Of a stretch of 26,507 nucleotides of DNA, positions 1 to 7,123 are shown piece by piece. The DNA is from a virus. Within the stretch, counting starts at the first letter, position 1; every line of letters begins with the position of its first letter. Location of the stretch: positions 1 through 26,507 of IMG/VR virus record IMGVR_UViG_3300036828_000509; one strand, given 5' to 3'. The notes under the pieces are model-generated. The model saw only the letters and a list, made by a program, of their open reading frames with translations. It made no database searches and was not told the DNA's origin. Made by a program: the position numbers and the translations under genes.

Positions 1-2
1 TC

Positions 3-1028
3 ATGGCTAACATCTCCCCGGCATTTGTACAGGTTCATCCCTCGTACATGATGCCAGATACGTTGATGCCTTACTCACAAGCGAGTGGAGCGTTCGAGCT
101 TCTGGCATCAGGTGCGCCACTCATCCGATTAGCGGATGGGGACCTCTATGCTTATATCAAGAGGGTTGACGTTCGGACCAGAATGGCGGCAGGTCAATCG
201 GCCTACAACCAACTCCCCGGCGTCAATTTTGCATTGTCTCAGATCAGTGCACCGACATACCTTATTCGTGTCCGTGCAGAATATGATCACCATGACACAG
301 CGGCAATGTCTCGATGGGGTCTTTCTATTGTAGATGCCCATAGACTTGGAATGCGTCAAGCAGCATTTCAGCTTATTCGAAATGCTCTGCTTTATGGCTT
401 TAATCCCTCTAACGGCGAGGGATTGGTCAATGCCAGTGGCGCAACTGCTATCACCCTTCCGGCTGATAGTGCTGGCAACACGACTGTTGTCACGTATGAT
501 AACGGCCAAATGGCATTTTTCATTATCTCTCAGATCAGTGCTATTAAGACCAGAACCAATCAACTTGGAATTGGTCGGAAGTTTGTGGTGGTCGGCCCGC
601 AGCGAACCCTCGGTGCGATGGAATACCAGAACATTGTTCAGCTCACCAGCTATCAGCGCCCCGGTGCTGGTTCCCAATCTACGGCTGGTGTGGTCAAGGA
701 TGTTTTGGAAATGAATGACGACGATATTGTCTGGGCGTATGATGATACGCTTATCGGCAAAGGCGCGGGCGGTAATGATGCAGTTTTGATCGTTATGCCT
801 GAGGTTGAACAGCCGAAGGGAGCAGGTCGTATTAATACCAACGAGTTCGCAAAACTCACTCCTTCGCTTGAGGCTTGCACTCTCCAGTTGGCAGATATGG
901 CAGCACCAAGGGAAATTCCCACTCCCTTGGCCGGAGGTGCAATTGACGTATTGGCCGAGCAGCGCGTTACTTCTGGATGGGCGGTCCGGCCGGAGGCAGT
1001 GACCATAATCACAATGCAATATCAATGA
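3..1028 (+). CDS. Major capsid protein, DUF2184-like
   Basis: This 341-residue protein probably forms the icosahedral shell. Its length and sequence character fit the DUF2184 family of phage major capsid proteins: an N-terminal arm, a long helical stretch around residues 95-130 (HDTAAMSRWGLSIVDAHR and following), then the GFNPSNGEGLVN turn. The late segment with PREIPTPLAGGAIDVLAEQR and the C-terminal beta strand RPEAVTIITMQYQ are also typical. The first ATG lies two bases inside the window. It gives a natural-looking N-terminus, MANISPAF, but its ribosome site is outside, so an earlier start cannot be excluded. The gene is first in a head-to-tail ordered set, where a capsid gene is expected. 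The family call is by recall of the family, not by search. Confidence 0.8.
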   Translation: MANISPAFVQVHPSYMMPDTLMPYSQASGAFELLASGAPLIRLADGDLYAYIKRVDVRTRMAAGQSAYNQLPGVNFALSQISAPTYLIRVRAEYDHHDTAAMSRWGLSIVDAHRLGMRQAAFQLIRNALLYGFNPSNGEGLVNASGATAITLPADSAGNTTVVTYDNGQMAFFIISQISAIKTRTNQLGIGRKFVVVGPQRTLGAMEYQNIVQLTSYQRPGAGSQSTAGVVKDVLEMNDDDIVWAYDDTLIGKGAGGNDAVLIVMPEVEQPKGAGRINTNEFAKLTPSLEACTLQLADMAAPREIPTPLAGGAIDVLAEQRVTSGWAVRPEAVTIITMQYQ

Positions 1029-1044
1029 CAGTATTGCTTACCTA

Positions 1045-1440
1045 TTATCCAGGACGCAGCCAGAATCTATAAAGTTGGTTTTCTGATCTTGTTGCGTCCT
1101 GGAGATTACAAAGTCTGTTATCGTCATGTATCTCATTTTTATGGTCAGTATCTTCTTTGGGCCATGATCCAGTAGCTATGGCCCAACAGATACGATGAAC
1201 GTTTACTGTCGTATAACGTTTTCCATTATAATGGAGTCTAGTTTGAATGTATCCTCTATTAGGAGTTCCGACGGGTTTACCGGCATATCGGGAATTAAAT
1301 CTAGCAACTTCGCGTTTAGGATACTTGCTATCTAAAAAATGATGAATTGGTCTAACTTTCCAGATCAAGATACCTGTTTCTGGATCGTATTCAAAACATT
1401 CTTTTAGAAATTCTACAGGGATTTCATTTGTGTAATTCAT
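1045..1440 (-). CDS. HNH homing-type endonuclease
   Basis: A 131-residue HNH nuclease that would cut DNA, most likely a selfish homing endonuclease. The motif is complete: H82 in VNVHRICWA, D99-H100 with N102 in TDHKNEIHDDNRLCNL, and the closing ATRSENQ. The arrangement resembles the HNH_3 type found free-standing in many phages. The N-terminal half (YDPETGILIW, GYIQTRLHYNGKRYTTVNVHR) is the usual lead-in for this family. It is the only gene here on the minus strand and sits in the gap between the capsid gene and the rest of the head operon, 16 bases after the capsid stop. Nothing suggests a group I intron around it, since the capsid reading frame is complete. No clear ribosome site precedes its ATG. 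Confidence 0.9.
   Translation of the reverse strand: MNYTNEIPVEFLKECFEYDPETGILIWKVRPIHHFLDSKYPKREVARFNSRYAGKPVGTPNRGYIQTRLHYNGKRYTTVNVHRICWAIATGSWPKEDTDHKNEIHDDNRLCNLQDATRSENQLYRFWLRPG
1048..1103. repeat. 11-bp perfect inverted repeat at the end of the HNH gene
   Basis: TCCAGGACGCA (1048-1058) is exactly the reverse complement of 1093-1103, with 34 bases between. Both arms lie inside the last codons of the HNH gene. No run of T follows on either strand, so it does not look like a standard terminator. It may be chance, a folded RNA end, or a trace of the insertion. Confidence 0.4.
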
Positions 1441-1451
1441 GTGCTAATGGT

Positions 1452-1481
1452 AACATAGGTTAGGACATTTGGCAATATCAA
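1452..1481 (-). promoter_or_regulatory. Weak candidate promoter for the HNH gene
   Basis: On the minus strand TTGATA (1476-1481) and TATGTT (1452-1457) are 18 bases apart, about 12 bases before the HNH ATG. Both boxes are partial matches to the sigma-70 consensus. The gene must have its own promoter to be expressed, because all neighbours run the other way. The match alone is weak. Nothing else is visible in the 1441-1499 gap apart from the AGGGA ribosome site for the next gene. Confidence 0.2.
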
Positions 1482-1499
1482 TAAGTTCTAGGGAAGCAC

Positions 1500-1757
1500 A
1501 TGAACAGGGATCATCTGCTTGGACCACAGGCAATTAGTAGATTTCAGGAAGAAGCAAACTATCTAAGAAATATAGCTTCACATTATTCGCGTCAAGGTAT
1601 AAGGGACATGGCTGCTCTTAACCTTGAAAGAGTTCGTGAGTACTATGAAGATCATCCTGGTTGCACGCAGAAACACGCATGTCGTGCTTTAAATCTTACT
1701 AGTACACAAGTTCAAGTTGCAGTCTGCAAACTCCGTGCATCATGGAAGGATAAATAA
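1500..1757 (+). CDS. Small protein with a possible helix-turn-helix
   Basis: An 85-residue protein of unknown function. The start is supported by TAGGGA about 6 bases upstream of the ATG. The C-terminal half (residues 50-82: EDHPGCTQKHACRALNLT, then TSTQVQVAVCKLRASWK) reads like a helix-turn-helix in which the second helix would contact DNA. The N-terminal half is helical and charged. It is the first gene after the HNH insertion and its stop codon touches the start of the next gene at 1758, so the two are likely translated together. A role in head assembly or as a small regulator is possible. The helix-turn-helix is an inference from pattern only. Confidence 0.6.
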   Translation: MNRDHLLGPQAISRFQEEANYLRNIASHYSRQGIRDMAALNLERVREYYEDHPGCTQKHACRALNLTSTQVQVAVCKLRASWKDK

Positions 1758-2303
1758 ATGCCAGAACTTTATATAGGGAATATATCCAAGCAAGTGCAAG
1801 TATTCACTTACCGTTCACCAGAACGACCGGGTGTCATTGCACAGAACATCCCGATCGGTGGGCAGATTCGTGTGTCACCGAATGGTGTTCATACTGATTT
1901 AAGCACTCCGGAAATCGAATCCATCATTGGTCAACATCGTACTTATGGAATTGTTGACATTGATGAAATCGACAAAAAGCAGAGCCCATTTAATGGACTT
2001 TGTTATTCTATCGGCAAGCAAATTTCTGTAGAGAAATTGCGGCGAGCTATGCTCAAAAAAGAAGAATCCATGAAATTGTTTGGGCAGAGACTCCGACAAG
2101 AAGCGGCATTGGCCGTTAACTCGCAGATTGAGGAAACGGGCCAAGTACCGCTGCGAGAACTTGAAATGAGCTTTGAGGAAGAAGAACCTCGTGGAGGTTA
2201 TACAGATGATACTGACCATACTTCGGAAGGTATTCTAGTGACCAGAGCGGCTGCTCCGGGTGCGCCTACTCCAATTGAAATGGGTAGACGTGGACGACGC
2301 TAA
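1758..2303 (+). CDS. Conserved-looking head-region protein, unknown function
   Basis: 181 residues, not recognised as a named family. Residues 1-95 look folded and beta-rich, with IPIGGQIRV, HTDLSTPEIESIIGQH, YGIVDIDEI and a PFNGLCYSIGKQIS segment. Residues 95-140 are strongly helical and charged. The last 45 residues (acidic, then PGAPTPIEMGRRGRR) look disordered and end in a basic cluster. The gene begins directly after the preceding stop and its own TAA overlaps the next ATG by one base (TAATG), which suggests coupled translation. Its place between capsid and connector genes suggests a head-completion or structural role. That is context only. Confidence 0.65.
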   Translation: MPELYIGNISKQVQVFTYRSPERPGVIAQNIPIGGQIRVSPNGVHTDLSTPEIESIIGQHRTYGIVDIDEIDKKQSPFNGLCYSIGKQISVEKLRRAMLKKEESMKLFGQRLRQEAALAVNSQIEETGQVPLRELEMSFEEEEPRGGYTDDTDHTSEGILVTRAAAPGAPTPIEMGRRGRR

Positions 2304-2830
2304 TGCCAGATGTGGTTGTTAGACCTGACCCTACAGCACTCCCACCCGTTGGATTGCCCGCTGGAGAACCAACTTTTGCGGGCTTTCAGTGGTTTGTTAC
2401 TAATATCATGGCTGTACCTTCTGGGTCTATGCCTCCTGCTAGTTGGCTTCAAGTTGCTTATGATGAAGCTATCAATCTTACATATTGGGCACTTGACACT
2501 GTTCCAAGTCAACCAACCACTCCCTCTATATACGCTTTTGCTGTCTATAATCTGGGTTGTGCTTTCTTATTGGAATTTGCGCAGGATGATTCTACAACAC
2601 AACCACCGGGTACATTTTGGAATAATCTGCGAAATTCTATGAATATTAACTCATTTCTTTCTGGTCTGATTACCAGTGCTGCTGACCAAGGAACTGCTGA
2701 AAGCACATATATTCCAGAACAAATCAAGGGTATGACATTAATGGATCTCCAATTGGCTAAGTCACCATGGGGTCGTAAATACCTTATGATTGCTGGTCAG
2801 TGGGGTACAATCTGGGGTCTTACGATATGA
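2303..2830 (+). CDS. Head/connector-region protein, unknown function
   Basis: 175 residues without a recognised domain. It has a proline-rich N-terminal lead (PDPTALPPVGLPAGEP) and then alternating hydrophobic helices: FAGFQWFVTNIMAV, SWLQVAYDEAINLTYWAL, SIYAFAVYNLGCAFLLEF. The C-terminal half contains MTLMDLQLAKSPWGRKYL. It is not a membrane protein by eye, since its helices are interrupted by polar residues. A compact helical fold of this size between the capsid and neck genes is where head-tail connector (gp6-type) proteins usually sit, but no specific residues prove this. It starts in a TAATG overlap with the previous gene and ends in an ATGA overlap with the next. Confidence 0.6.
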   Translation: MPDVVVRPDPTALPPVGLPAGEPTFAGFQWFVTNIMAVPSGSMPPASWLQVAYDEAINLTYWALDTVPSQPTTPSIYAFAVYNLGCAFLLEFAQDDSTTQPPGTFWNNLRNSMNINSFLSGLITSAADQGTAESTYIPEQIKGMTLMDLQLAKSPWGRKYLMIAGQWGTIWGLTI

Positions 2831-3291
2831 AGTTGCATTTAGGTTTCGAAGACCGTCCGTATGTTTCACGACCATCAAAAGGTGGTAAAACACCATATGG
2901 TCAAGGTAAAACAACACAAGAAGTAGCCAAAGAATTAGAGGATAGATATAAGATTGTAGAAGCATTCTGGGAAATGGAACAAGACATATTTACAGAAAGT
3001 TTAGAAGATGCATTTGCAGAAGATCTAGAAGAAATTATGACAATGAAAACGCCTTCAAGAAAAGGTTTTTCGTTTAAAGGAACAGACGTAATTGAAGCTA
3101 GGTTCAGACGAAATTTGACGTCACGCCGGTATGATGGAGTAATTCCAGGTGTTCCTACTCTGGCGGCACAAAGAGGAGTATCACATTTAGAACAGAAACC
3201 ATACGCGAAAAGAGGTTCACGACCAAGTTTCATAGATACAGGAAGGTATCGGCAAAGCTTCAGGGCGTGGGTAGAAGATTGGGAGGACTAA
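2827..3291 (+). CDS. Probable neck or tail-completion protein
   Basis: 154 residues from the ATG at 2827, which overlaps the previous stop as ATGA and has GGGGT about 7-12 bases upstream. A GTG at 2800 in the same frame is less likely because it would need a 31-base overlap. The N-terminal part carries PSKGGKTPYGQGKTTQEVA and a long acidic helix (residues 30-70). The C-terminus ends with PSFIDTGRYRQSFRAWVEDW. A DTG-x-Y-x-x-S-F-x-A segment near the end is common in phage tail-completion and neck proteins of the HK97 gp10 or Mu gpG kind. The position, after connector-like genes and before the sheath, agrees. The function is inferred. Confidence 0.6.
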   Translation: MKLHLGFEDRPYVSRPSKGGKTPYGQGKTTQEVAKELEDRYKIVEAFWEMEQDIFTESLEDAFAEDLEEIMTMKTPSRKGFSFKGTDVIEARFRRNLTSRRYDGVIPGVPTLAAQRGVSHLEQKPYAKRGSRPSFIDTGRYRQSFRAWVEDWED

Positions 3292-3513
3292 ATGGGTATC
3301 ATTGGCACATTAATCGGTATCATTGTACTTTTAATTATCCTTGGTGTTGTCTGGTGGGCAATCCAACAGCTTCTACCACTGATCCCTTTGCCGGAACCGT
3401 TTCGTCGAATCATTTACGTGCTAATGGTTGTGATCTTGGTCTTAATTGTGTTGTACGTGATTCTGGCTTTGCTTGGAGTGGCAGGCCTCCACGTTCCAAT
3501 GTTTCACGTCTGA
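3292..3513 (+). CDS. Small two-segment membrane protein (Thivi_2564-like)
   Basis: 73 residues. Two hydrophobic helices fill nearly the whole protein: residues 3-25 (IIGTLIGIIVLLIILGVVWW) and residues 40-62 (IIYVLMVVILVLIVLYVIL). A short loop with LPEPFRR joins them. The size, the spacing and a Q-Q-L-L-P-x-I-P loop fit the small membrane proteins annotated as Thivi_2564 family, which often sit among the structural genes of contractile-tailed phages. The role of that family is not established; a holin-like or membrane-docking role is speculation. The start codon directly follows the previous stop, with GGGAGG upstream as a good ribosome site. The reading frame stops at 3513, while a proline-rich frame continues to 3580 (separate entry). 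Confidence 0.75.
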   Translation: MGIIGTLIGIIVLLIILGVVWWAIQQLLPLIPLPEPFRRIIYVLMVVILVLIVLYVILALLGVAGLHVPMFHV

Positions 3514-3580
3514 GCAGACACAGGTTGAGGACCTACCACCCTATCCACCACCTCCCCCATCTATCTGTAAGGGGTGTTAA
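3473..3580 (+). other. Candidate proline-rich micro-ORF or frame-shifted tail of the membrane protein
   Basis: In the +1 frame relative to the membrane protein there is an open stretch from 3461 to a TAA at 3578-3580. Its last part reads EQTQVEDLPPYPPPPP and SICKGC. The TAA shares its final base with the ATG of the next gene (TAATG), the same joint seen at three other real gene junctions here. The earliest plausible start is TTG at 3473, without a visible ribosome site; that would give 35 residues. It could instead be added to the membrane protein by a frameshift near its stop, or be chance. It fills the otherwise gene-free 3514-3579 gap. Confidence 0.25.
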
Positions 3581-4920
3581 TGCCGACAGCAGCAGAAGCA
3601 TCAAACTCTAAACCACCTCTTGGTTCGGCACTTGCTGAAGGTGTTCGTTACCTTTCTGCCGATCAAAAAATCGCATTTTCTTTATATCATCGGTATATAT
3701 TCCCACTAGATGGTATGAATTATTGGGTTAGAGTCTTACCGAGCGATACCACGGTTACAACTCCTGGAATTCAAACTACCCCCGGTCTAGCTGCAATGAC
3801 AGATGATGGTGGTGCAGCTATTCAAGTTTCGCCGGGTGGTTTGGGCGCGGCTGATGTTGTAGGTGGTACGATTGCTAATCCTCTTAGTGCTGCTGATCAG
3901 GGATTACCTACGGCAGAATCTTTATTTGTTGATTTCACTGGACCTGCTTACTCTCATGTGACTGCTACAACGCATGAGTTGAAACCTGGAGATAGTATGA
4001 ATATCCCGGCTAATTGCACATCTGGTGCATGGGTCTGTTCTCCTTCTGATAATCATCAATTTACCTGTATCTTACAACAGTCAATATCTTCTGTTACGCT
4101 ACCAACTGATGTTTCGGTTATGGGTTCTTTTCATTATGATTCTAAGATAGAACAAGAAGAAGATGCTACCTATGATTCTAACACTGTAATTTTTTCCTCA
4201 TTGTCAGAAATACAGGCTTTCAATAATGTTGGGCCAGATTACTTATACATTGCTCATTATAAGAATATTACGTTTGCGTTCAGTAGTCGTGGCCGATTAT
4301 ACGAGCAGGCTGATCTTTACCATTATAGTGGACAGGCACTTCGTAGCAGACACGCATCTATGATTATCGATGATCCGACACAATTCAATCCAACGTTGGT
4401 GGTTTCGAATTCGTTACCAATTTGGCTAAATATGCCTAATTATGTCCCTCCATATCCTGGATTTGTATGTCCTATTCCTTTGTATCCTTCTTATTTGGTG
4501 GATGACAATTTACCTCCTCCATTTGGTTCGGTTCACATAGAAAATACAGAATGCCTAGAAATGGGAACTGCTTTTGGCCCTCGTTTACAGCAATCACAGT
4601 TAACAAGAGAAAGAGTTAAAGTTCATCTTTATGGTTGTGATAATTTGATGGCAAGTAATTTCGTTGCTTTTGTTGAACAATATTCTCTTGATTGGATGAA
4701 ACTCGGGTTGTCTGATTCACCGGCAGTTAAAGATATCAAGTTACCACAACCAGAGTTTAAAGTTTTGGCTCAACGCAAATTGGTTGAATTTGAAATTAAC
4801 TATCGGCAGAATGTTATTCGTGATGAATTTCGACAATTCATCGAACATGCCAAGGTTCAATTTTATAATCCTCACTGGTTAACTGATCCACAAGGGACAG
4901 CTCATGCTACAGATCTCTGA
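3580..4920 (+). CDS. Large head/neck structural protein with an inserted NPL-DQG module
   Basis: 446 residues from the ATG at 3580, which has AAGGGG 5 bases upstream; the in-frame GTG at 3574 lies inside that site and is not chosen. The outer parts (residues 20-53, LSADQKIAFSLYHRYIFPLD and MNYWVRVL; residues 178-440, VSVMGSFHYDSKIEQEED, SNSLPIWLNMPNY, DDNLPPPFGSVHIE) resemble an unnamed structural protein family I recall from contractile-tailed phages, in which NYWVRV would run straight into the VMGSFHY strand. Between them, residues about 55-178, sits extra sequence that contains the module also found in the genes at 18265 and 20969. The protein probably forms part of the neck or connector. 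Its 3-prime end overlaps the next gene by 17 bases. Confidence 0.65.
   Translation: MPTAAEASNSKPPLGSALAEGVRYLSADQKIAFSLYHRYIFPLDGMNYWVRVLPSDTTVTTPGIQTTPGLAAMTDDGGAAIQVSPGGLGAADVVGGTIANPLSAADQGLPTAESLFVDFTGPAYSHVTATTHELKPGDSMNIPANCTSGAWVCSPSDNHQFTCILQQSISSVTLPTDVSVMGSFHYDSKIEQEEDATYDSNTVIFSSLSEIQAFNNVGPDYLYIAHYKNITFAFSSRGRLYEQADLYHYSGQALRSRHASMIIDDPTQFNPTLVVSNSLPIWLNMPNYVPPYPGFVCPIPLYPSYLVDDNLPPPFGSVHIENTECLEMGTAFGPRLQQSQLTRERVKVHLYGCDNLMASNFVAFVEQYSLDWMKLGLSDSPAVKDIKLPQPEFKVLAQRKLVEFEINYRQNVIRDEFRQFIEHAKVQFYNPHWLTDPQGTAHATDL
3862..4074 (+). repeat. NPL-DQG module, copy 1 (inserted)
   Basis: Residues about 95-165 of the 446-residue protein. The hallmark is NPLSAADQGLPTAESLF, then an L-x-PG turn (ELKPGDSMNIP) and a closing H-x-FT (NHQFT). 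Copies 2 and 3 are at 18361-18573 and 21056-21277. Similarity is at the protein level; the DNA has diverged. Function unknown; an exposed beta-type decoration or sugar-binding role is a guess. Confidence 0.75.
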
Positions 4921-5230
4921 GACTAACCTCGGGCAAAGAATTGCGGAAAAACCTGGATTACTGAATGGGATTACTGTAGACGAGGCTCCTAAATTTGGTG
5001 GAAAACTTCTTTTGGTGGATAATCAGAATGGTGAGCATGTTATTTTTGCAATGGAACTATTAAGTACGATTTCTGTTGGTGAAGTTCTATTAGCTAATGG
5101 AAATATGTATTTTGATACGCTTGCAGTTAAAGAAATTCCAATAGGAAGTAAGTTCACGATTGATATTGCATCCTATGTGGTAAATCTTACTAAGGAACCA
5201 GAACAGGAGGCAACCCATGCCACAGAATAA
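4904..5230 (+). CDS. Small structural-region protein, unknown function
   Basis: 108 residues, family not recognised. The ATG at 4904 lies inside the end of the previous gene and has AAGGGA about 7 bases upstream, a good ribosome site that decides the start. The sequence alternates short strands and turns (GGKLLLVDNQNGEHVIFAME, ISVGEVLLANGNMYFDTL, IPIGSKFTIDIASYVV), which suggests a small beta-barrel. It ends with an acidic, probably loose tail (TKEPEQEATHATE). The last 14 bases overlap the next gene. By position it belongs to the neck or tail-connector set just before the sheath. It could be a tail terminator or a decoration protein; the sequence does not decide. Confidence 0.6.
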   Translation: MLQISETNLGQRIAEKPGLLNGITVDEAPKFGGKLLLVDNQNGEHVIFAMELLSTISVGEVLLANGNMYFDTLAVKEIPIGSKFTIDIASYVVNLTKEPEQEATHATE

Positions 5231-5591
5231 TGTTTTGCCCGTATGGCGAGCAGATTATCCACTACTTGCGCCGGTTCAGAAGCCGGGAGGAGTGACAGTG
5301 GCGACAACGGCCACTGCTCCTCGTGTTCCCAACAAATTCACCTATTCAGCCGGTACAATCCAAATGGTTGATTTTGAGACAGGGGCAATGAAATTTGAAG
5401 CTCCAGTCGAACCAGTTGCCATCCCGCCAGCAGAAGCTGAAGAAGGGCCAGCTGAAGAGGCGAAAGTTACTACGCAAGAAGAAGCAGAAGAAGAGAATAT
5501 GGAAGAGGTCGAAGAGGAAGATGATGATGGTGATGGAAAGCCTCGTCGTACTACTACTAGGACGACCAGGACCACAACTCGTCGTCGCTAA
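5217..5591 (+). CDS. Protein with an acidic-then-basic disordered tail
   Basis: 124 residues of unknown function. AGGAGG about 6 bases before the ATG is one of the strongest ribosome sites in the window, so it is probably made in quantity. Residues 1-65 include a short possibly folded part (NKFTYSAGTIQMVDFETGAM). Residues 66-107 are almost all Glu, Asp, Ala and Pro, with runs such as EEAEEENMEEVEEEDDDGDG. The last 17 residues switch to KPRRTTTRTTRTTTRRR. Such a charge-block tail is likely disordered and could bind nucleic acid or another charged virion part. A hairpin (CAGTGGC, 5296-5302, pairing with 5310-5316) lies soon after the start. The gene sits directly before the sheath gene. Confidence 0.6.
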   Translation: MPQNNVLPVWRADYPLLAPVQKPGGVTVATTATAPRVPNKFTYSAGTIQMVDFETGAMKFEAPVEPVAIPPAEAEEGPAEEAKVTTQEEAEEENMEEVEEEDDDGDGKPRRTTTRTTRTTTRRR

Positions 5592-5615
5592 CCTATAGTT
5601 AGAGGAACGTGAACC

Positions 5616-7112
5616 ATGGCAGTCCAGACCCAATTTAGCACGGATCCTAATGCGATTGTAACGGTTCATGTTTCAATCGTTGAGGCTCCTACCCCAATCA
5701 ATTATCAACGAACTGGCGCATTTGTGTCGTTCGGTGCAACAACTATGGTCGCTGGAGATACTGAGCTATTGACCCAGCTAGAAGATCTAGGTCAATGGAT
5801 AAGAGGCCAAGCGGCAATTACGTCAGCGAATTGGGCAGGCGGAACAGTCACTGTTTCAACGACCAGCCCAATTCCGAATGTCACCATTGGTGATAATGTG
5901 CCAATGGTGATATCAGGGTTCACCCCTGCTGCATACAATGGTCTCTTTAACGTAATGATCACTGCGAGCAATGCATTCACCTATCCGATTGTAACGAACC
6001 CCGGTGTGGCGACAGTGATCGGAAAGTTCCAATGGGCAAGTTCAATCGAGTTGTCACAAATGGCAACGACCTATTTTGGTCAAGGAAATGAAATTGCTGT
6101 TTGGATTTTGGAACTTGGTTATCAGAATTCTATGAACAATAAGGTGACCGCATTCCAAACATGGTTGACTGCAAATCCAAGGACCATTTATGGGTTCCTG
6201 ATGCCGCGTGCCTTTGGTCAGGATCCAGCGGCGATTCCGGCATGGCCGGGTCTGCCAACACCTGCTCCAGCACCTACGACATGGATGAATCTTCTAAAGC
6301 AATTTCAGGCTCCAGAAACAATGGAATATTTCTGGCTGACTGTAACTCCTAATACGATGCAGACGTTGGGTCCGACGTATAAAGATGTGCTTCAAATGGT
6401 TGAAGCTCCTGTGCTAACAGACCCGACACAAGCCAATATCACTGATCCTAATGGTGAATTTACAATGGCTGCAATGTTCTATAATGCATTGCAGTTCCGC
6501 CCGTCGAATACAAATCGTGTTGCACCTATGGCATTCAGGTTCCTTTATGGTGTAACTCAATATCCGCAAAGGAACAATGGACCACTATTGGTTAGTTTCA
6601 AGACCAATAACACGAACTATGTTTCTACCGGAGCAGAGGGTGGTATCGCATTTACCATGGTCTATGAAGGTGTAACTCTTGATGGTCATGACTATTTTAA
6701 CTGGTGGTATACGATCGATTGGGTTCAGATTGAGATTAATCTAAACCTAAGTAACGCCATCATCAATGGATCTAACAACCCATTGGCTCCACTCTATTAC
6801 AACCAGGATGGAATTAACTATCTGGAAGTTGTACTCTTTGATACGATGCAAAGCGCACAGACTTTTGGTATGGTTTTAGGTAAGATTGAAATGACCCAAC
6901 TCGATGGCCCTGATCTTACAGCGGCAATCTATGGTGGTTCATTTGCCGCAAAGTGCGATGTGAACGCTGTTCCATTCCTTAACTATACGCTGGCAAATCC
7001 CGGTGATTATAAGATTGGTGAGTACGATGGGCTTTCCACTCTGTTTATCCCGGCACGCGGTTTCATTCATATTCTTGTGAATGTTGTCGCATCGGATCTA
7101 GTTTCAATCTAA
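5616..7112 (+). CDS. Contractile tail sheath protein (DUF3383-like)
   Basis: 498 residues. The order sheath, then a small tube gene, then chaperones and tape measure is standard for contractile tails. The C-terminal two thirds match what I know of DUF3383-type sheaths: RFLYGVTQYPQRNNGPLLVS, a DYFNWWYTIDWVQIEINLNL stretch, and a Y-x-x-DGINYLEVVLFDTMQSAQ segment. The N-terminal part begins with VTVHVSIVEAPTPINYQRTG, the usual beta-strand entry of sheath proteins. Residues about 68-140 form an extra beta-rich segment that resembles FCCH-like domains (separate entry). AGAGGA precedes the ATG by about 8 bases. In an assembled particle it would surround the tube and contract on infection. The fold assignment is by pattern and order. 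Confidence 0.75.
   Translation: MAVQTQFSTDPNAIVTVHVSIVEAPTPINYQRTGAFVSFGATTMVAGDTELLTQLEDLGQWIRGQAAITSANWAGGTVTVSTTSPIPNVTIGDNVPMVISGFTPAAYNGLFNVMITASNAFTYPIVTNPGVATVIGKFQWASSIELSQMATTYFGQGNEIAVWILELGYQNSMNNKVTAFQTWLTANPRTIYGFLMPRAFGQDPAAIPAWPGLPTPAPAPTTWMNLLKQFQAPETMEYFWLTVTPNTMQTLGPTYKDVLQMVEAPVLTDPTQANITDPNGEFTMAAMFYNALQFRPSNTNRVAPMAFRFLYGVTQYPQRNNGPLLVSFKTNNTNYVSTGAEGGIAFTMVYEGVTLDGHDYFNWWYTIDWVQIEINLNLSNAIINGSNNPLAPLYYNQDGINYLEVVLFDTMQSAQTFGMVLGKIEMTQLDGPDLTAAIYGGSFAAKCDVNAVPFLNYTLANPGDYKIGEYDGLSTLFIPARGFIHILVNVVASDLVSI
5817..6035 (+). other. FCCH-like module inserted in the sheath
   Basis: Residues about 68-140 of the sheath: a strand with TVTVSTTSP, IGDNVPMVISGFTPAAYNG, then a strand and AFTYPIVTNPGVATVIGKF. 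The scheme (strand, G-D-x-V, ISG, YNG, F-V, FTYP, G) matches segments in the plug (15160-15417) and the J-like wedge (17637-17861). A perfect 10-bp inverted repeat (5881-5890 with 5901-5910) lies inside it. The fold name is inference. Confidence 0.55.
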
Positions 7113-7123
7113 GGAGATAGCCC

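Noticed and set aside
906-930. 8-bp inverted repeat CCAAGGGA/TCCCTTGG in the capsid gene
   Set aside because: No T run follows, and stems of 8 bp with short loops are expected several times by chance in 26 kb.
129-1025. 298-residue open frame on the minus strand over the capsid gene
   Set aside because: It mirrors the capsid codons, has no ribosome site, is rich in Cys and Arg without a domain, and the plus frame is clearly a capsid protein.
1029-1499. Group I intron around the HNH gene
   Set aside because: The capsid frame ends normally and the next gene starts normally; no split gene or intron-like flanks are visible.
3267-3611. 114-residue open frame across the membrane protein
   Set aside because: The other frame has two clean membrane helices with a good start; this one is His/Arg-rich and overlaps three real genes.
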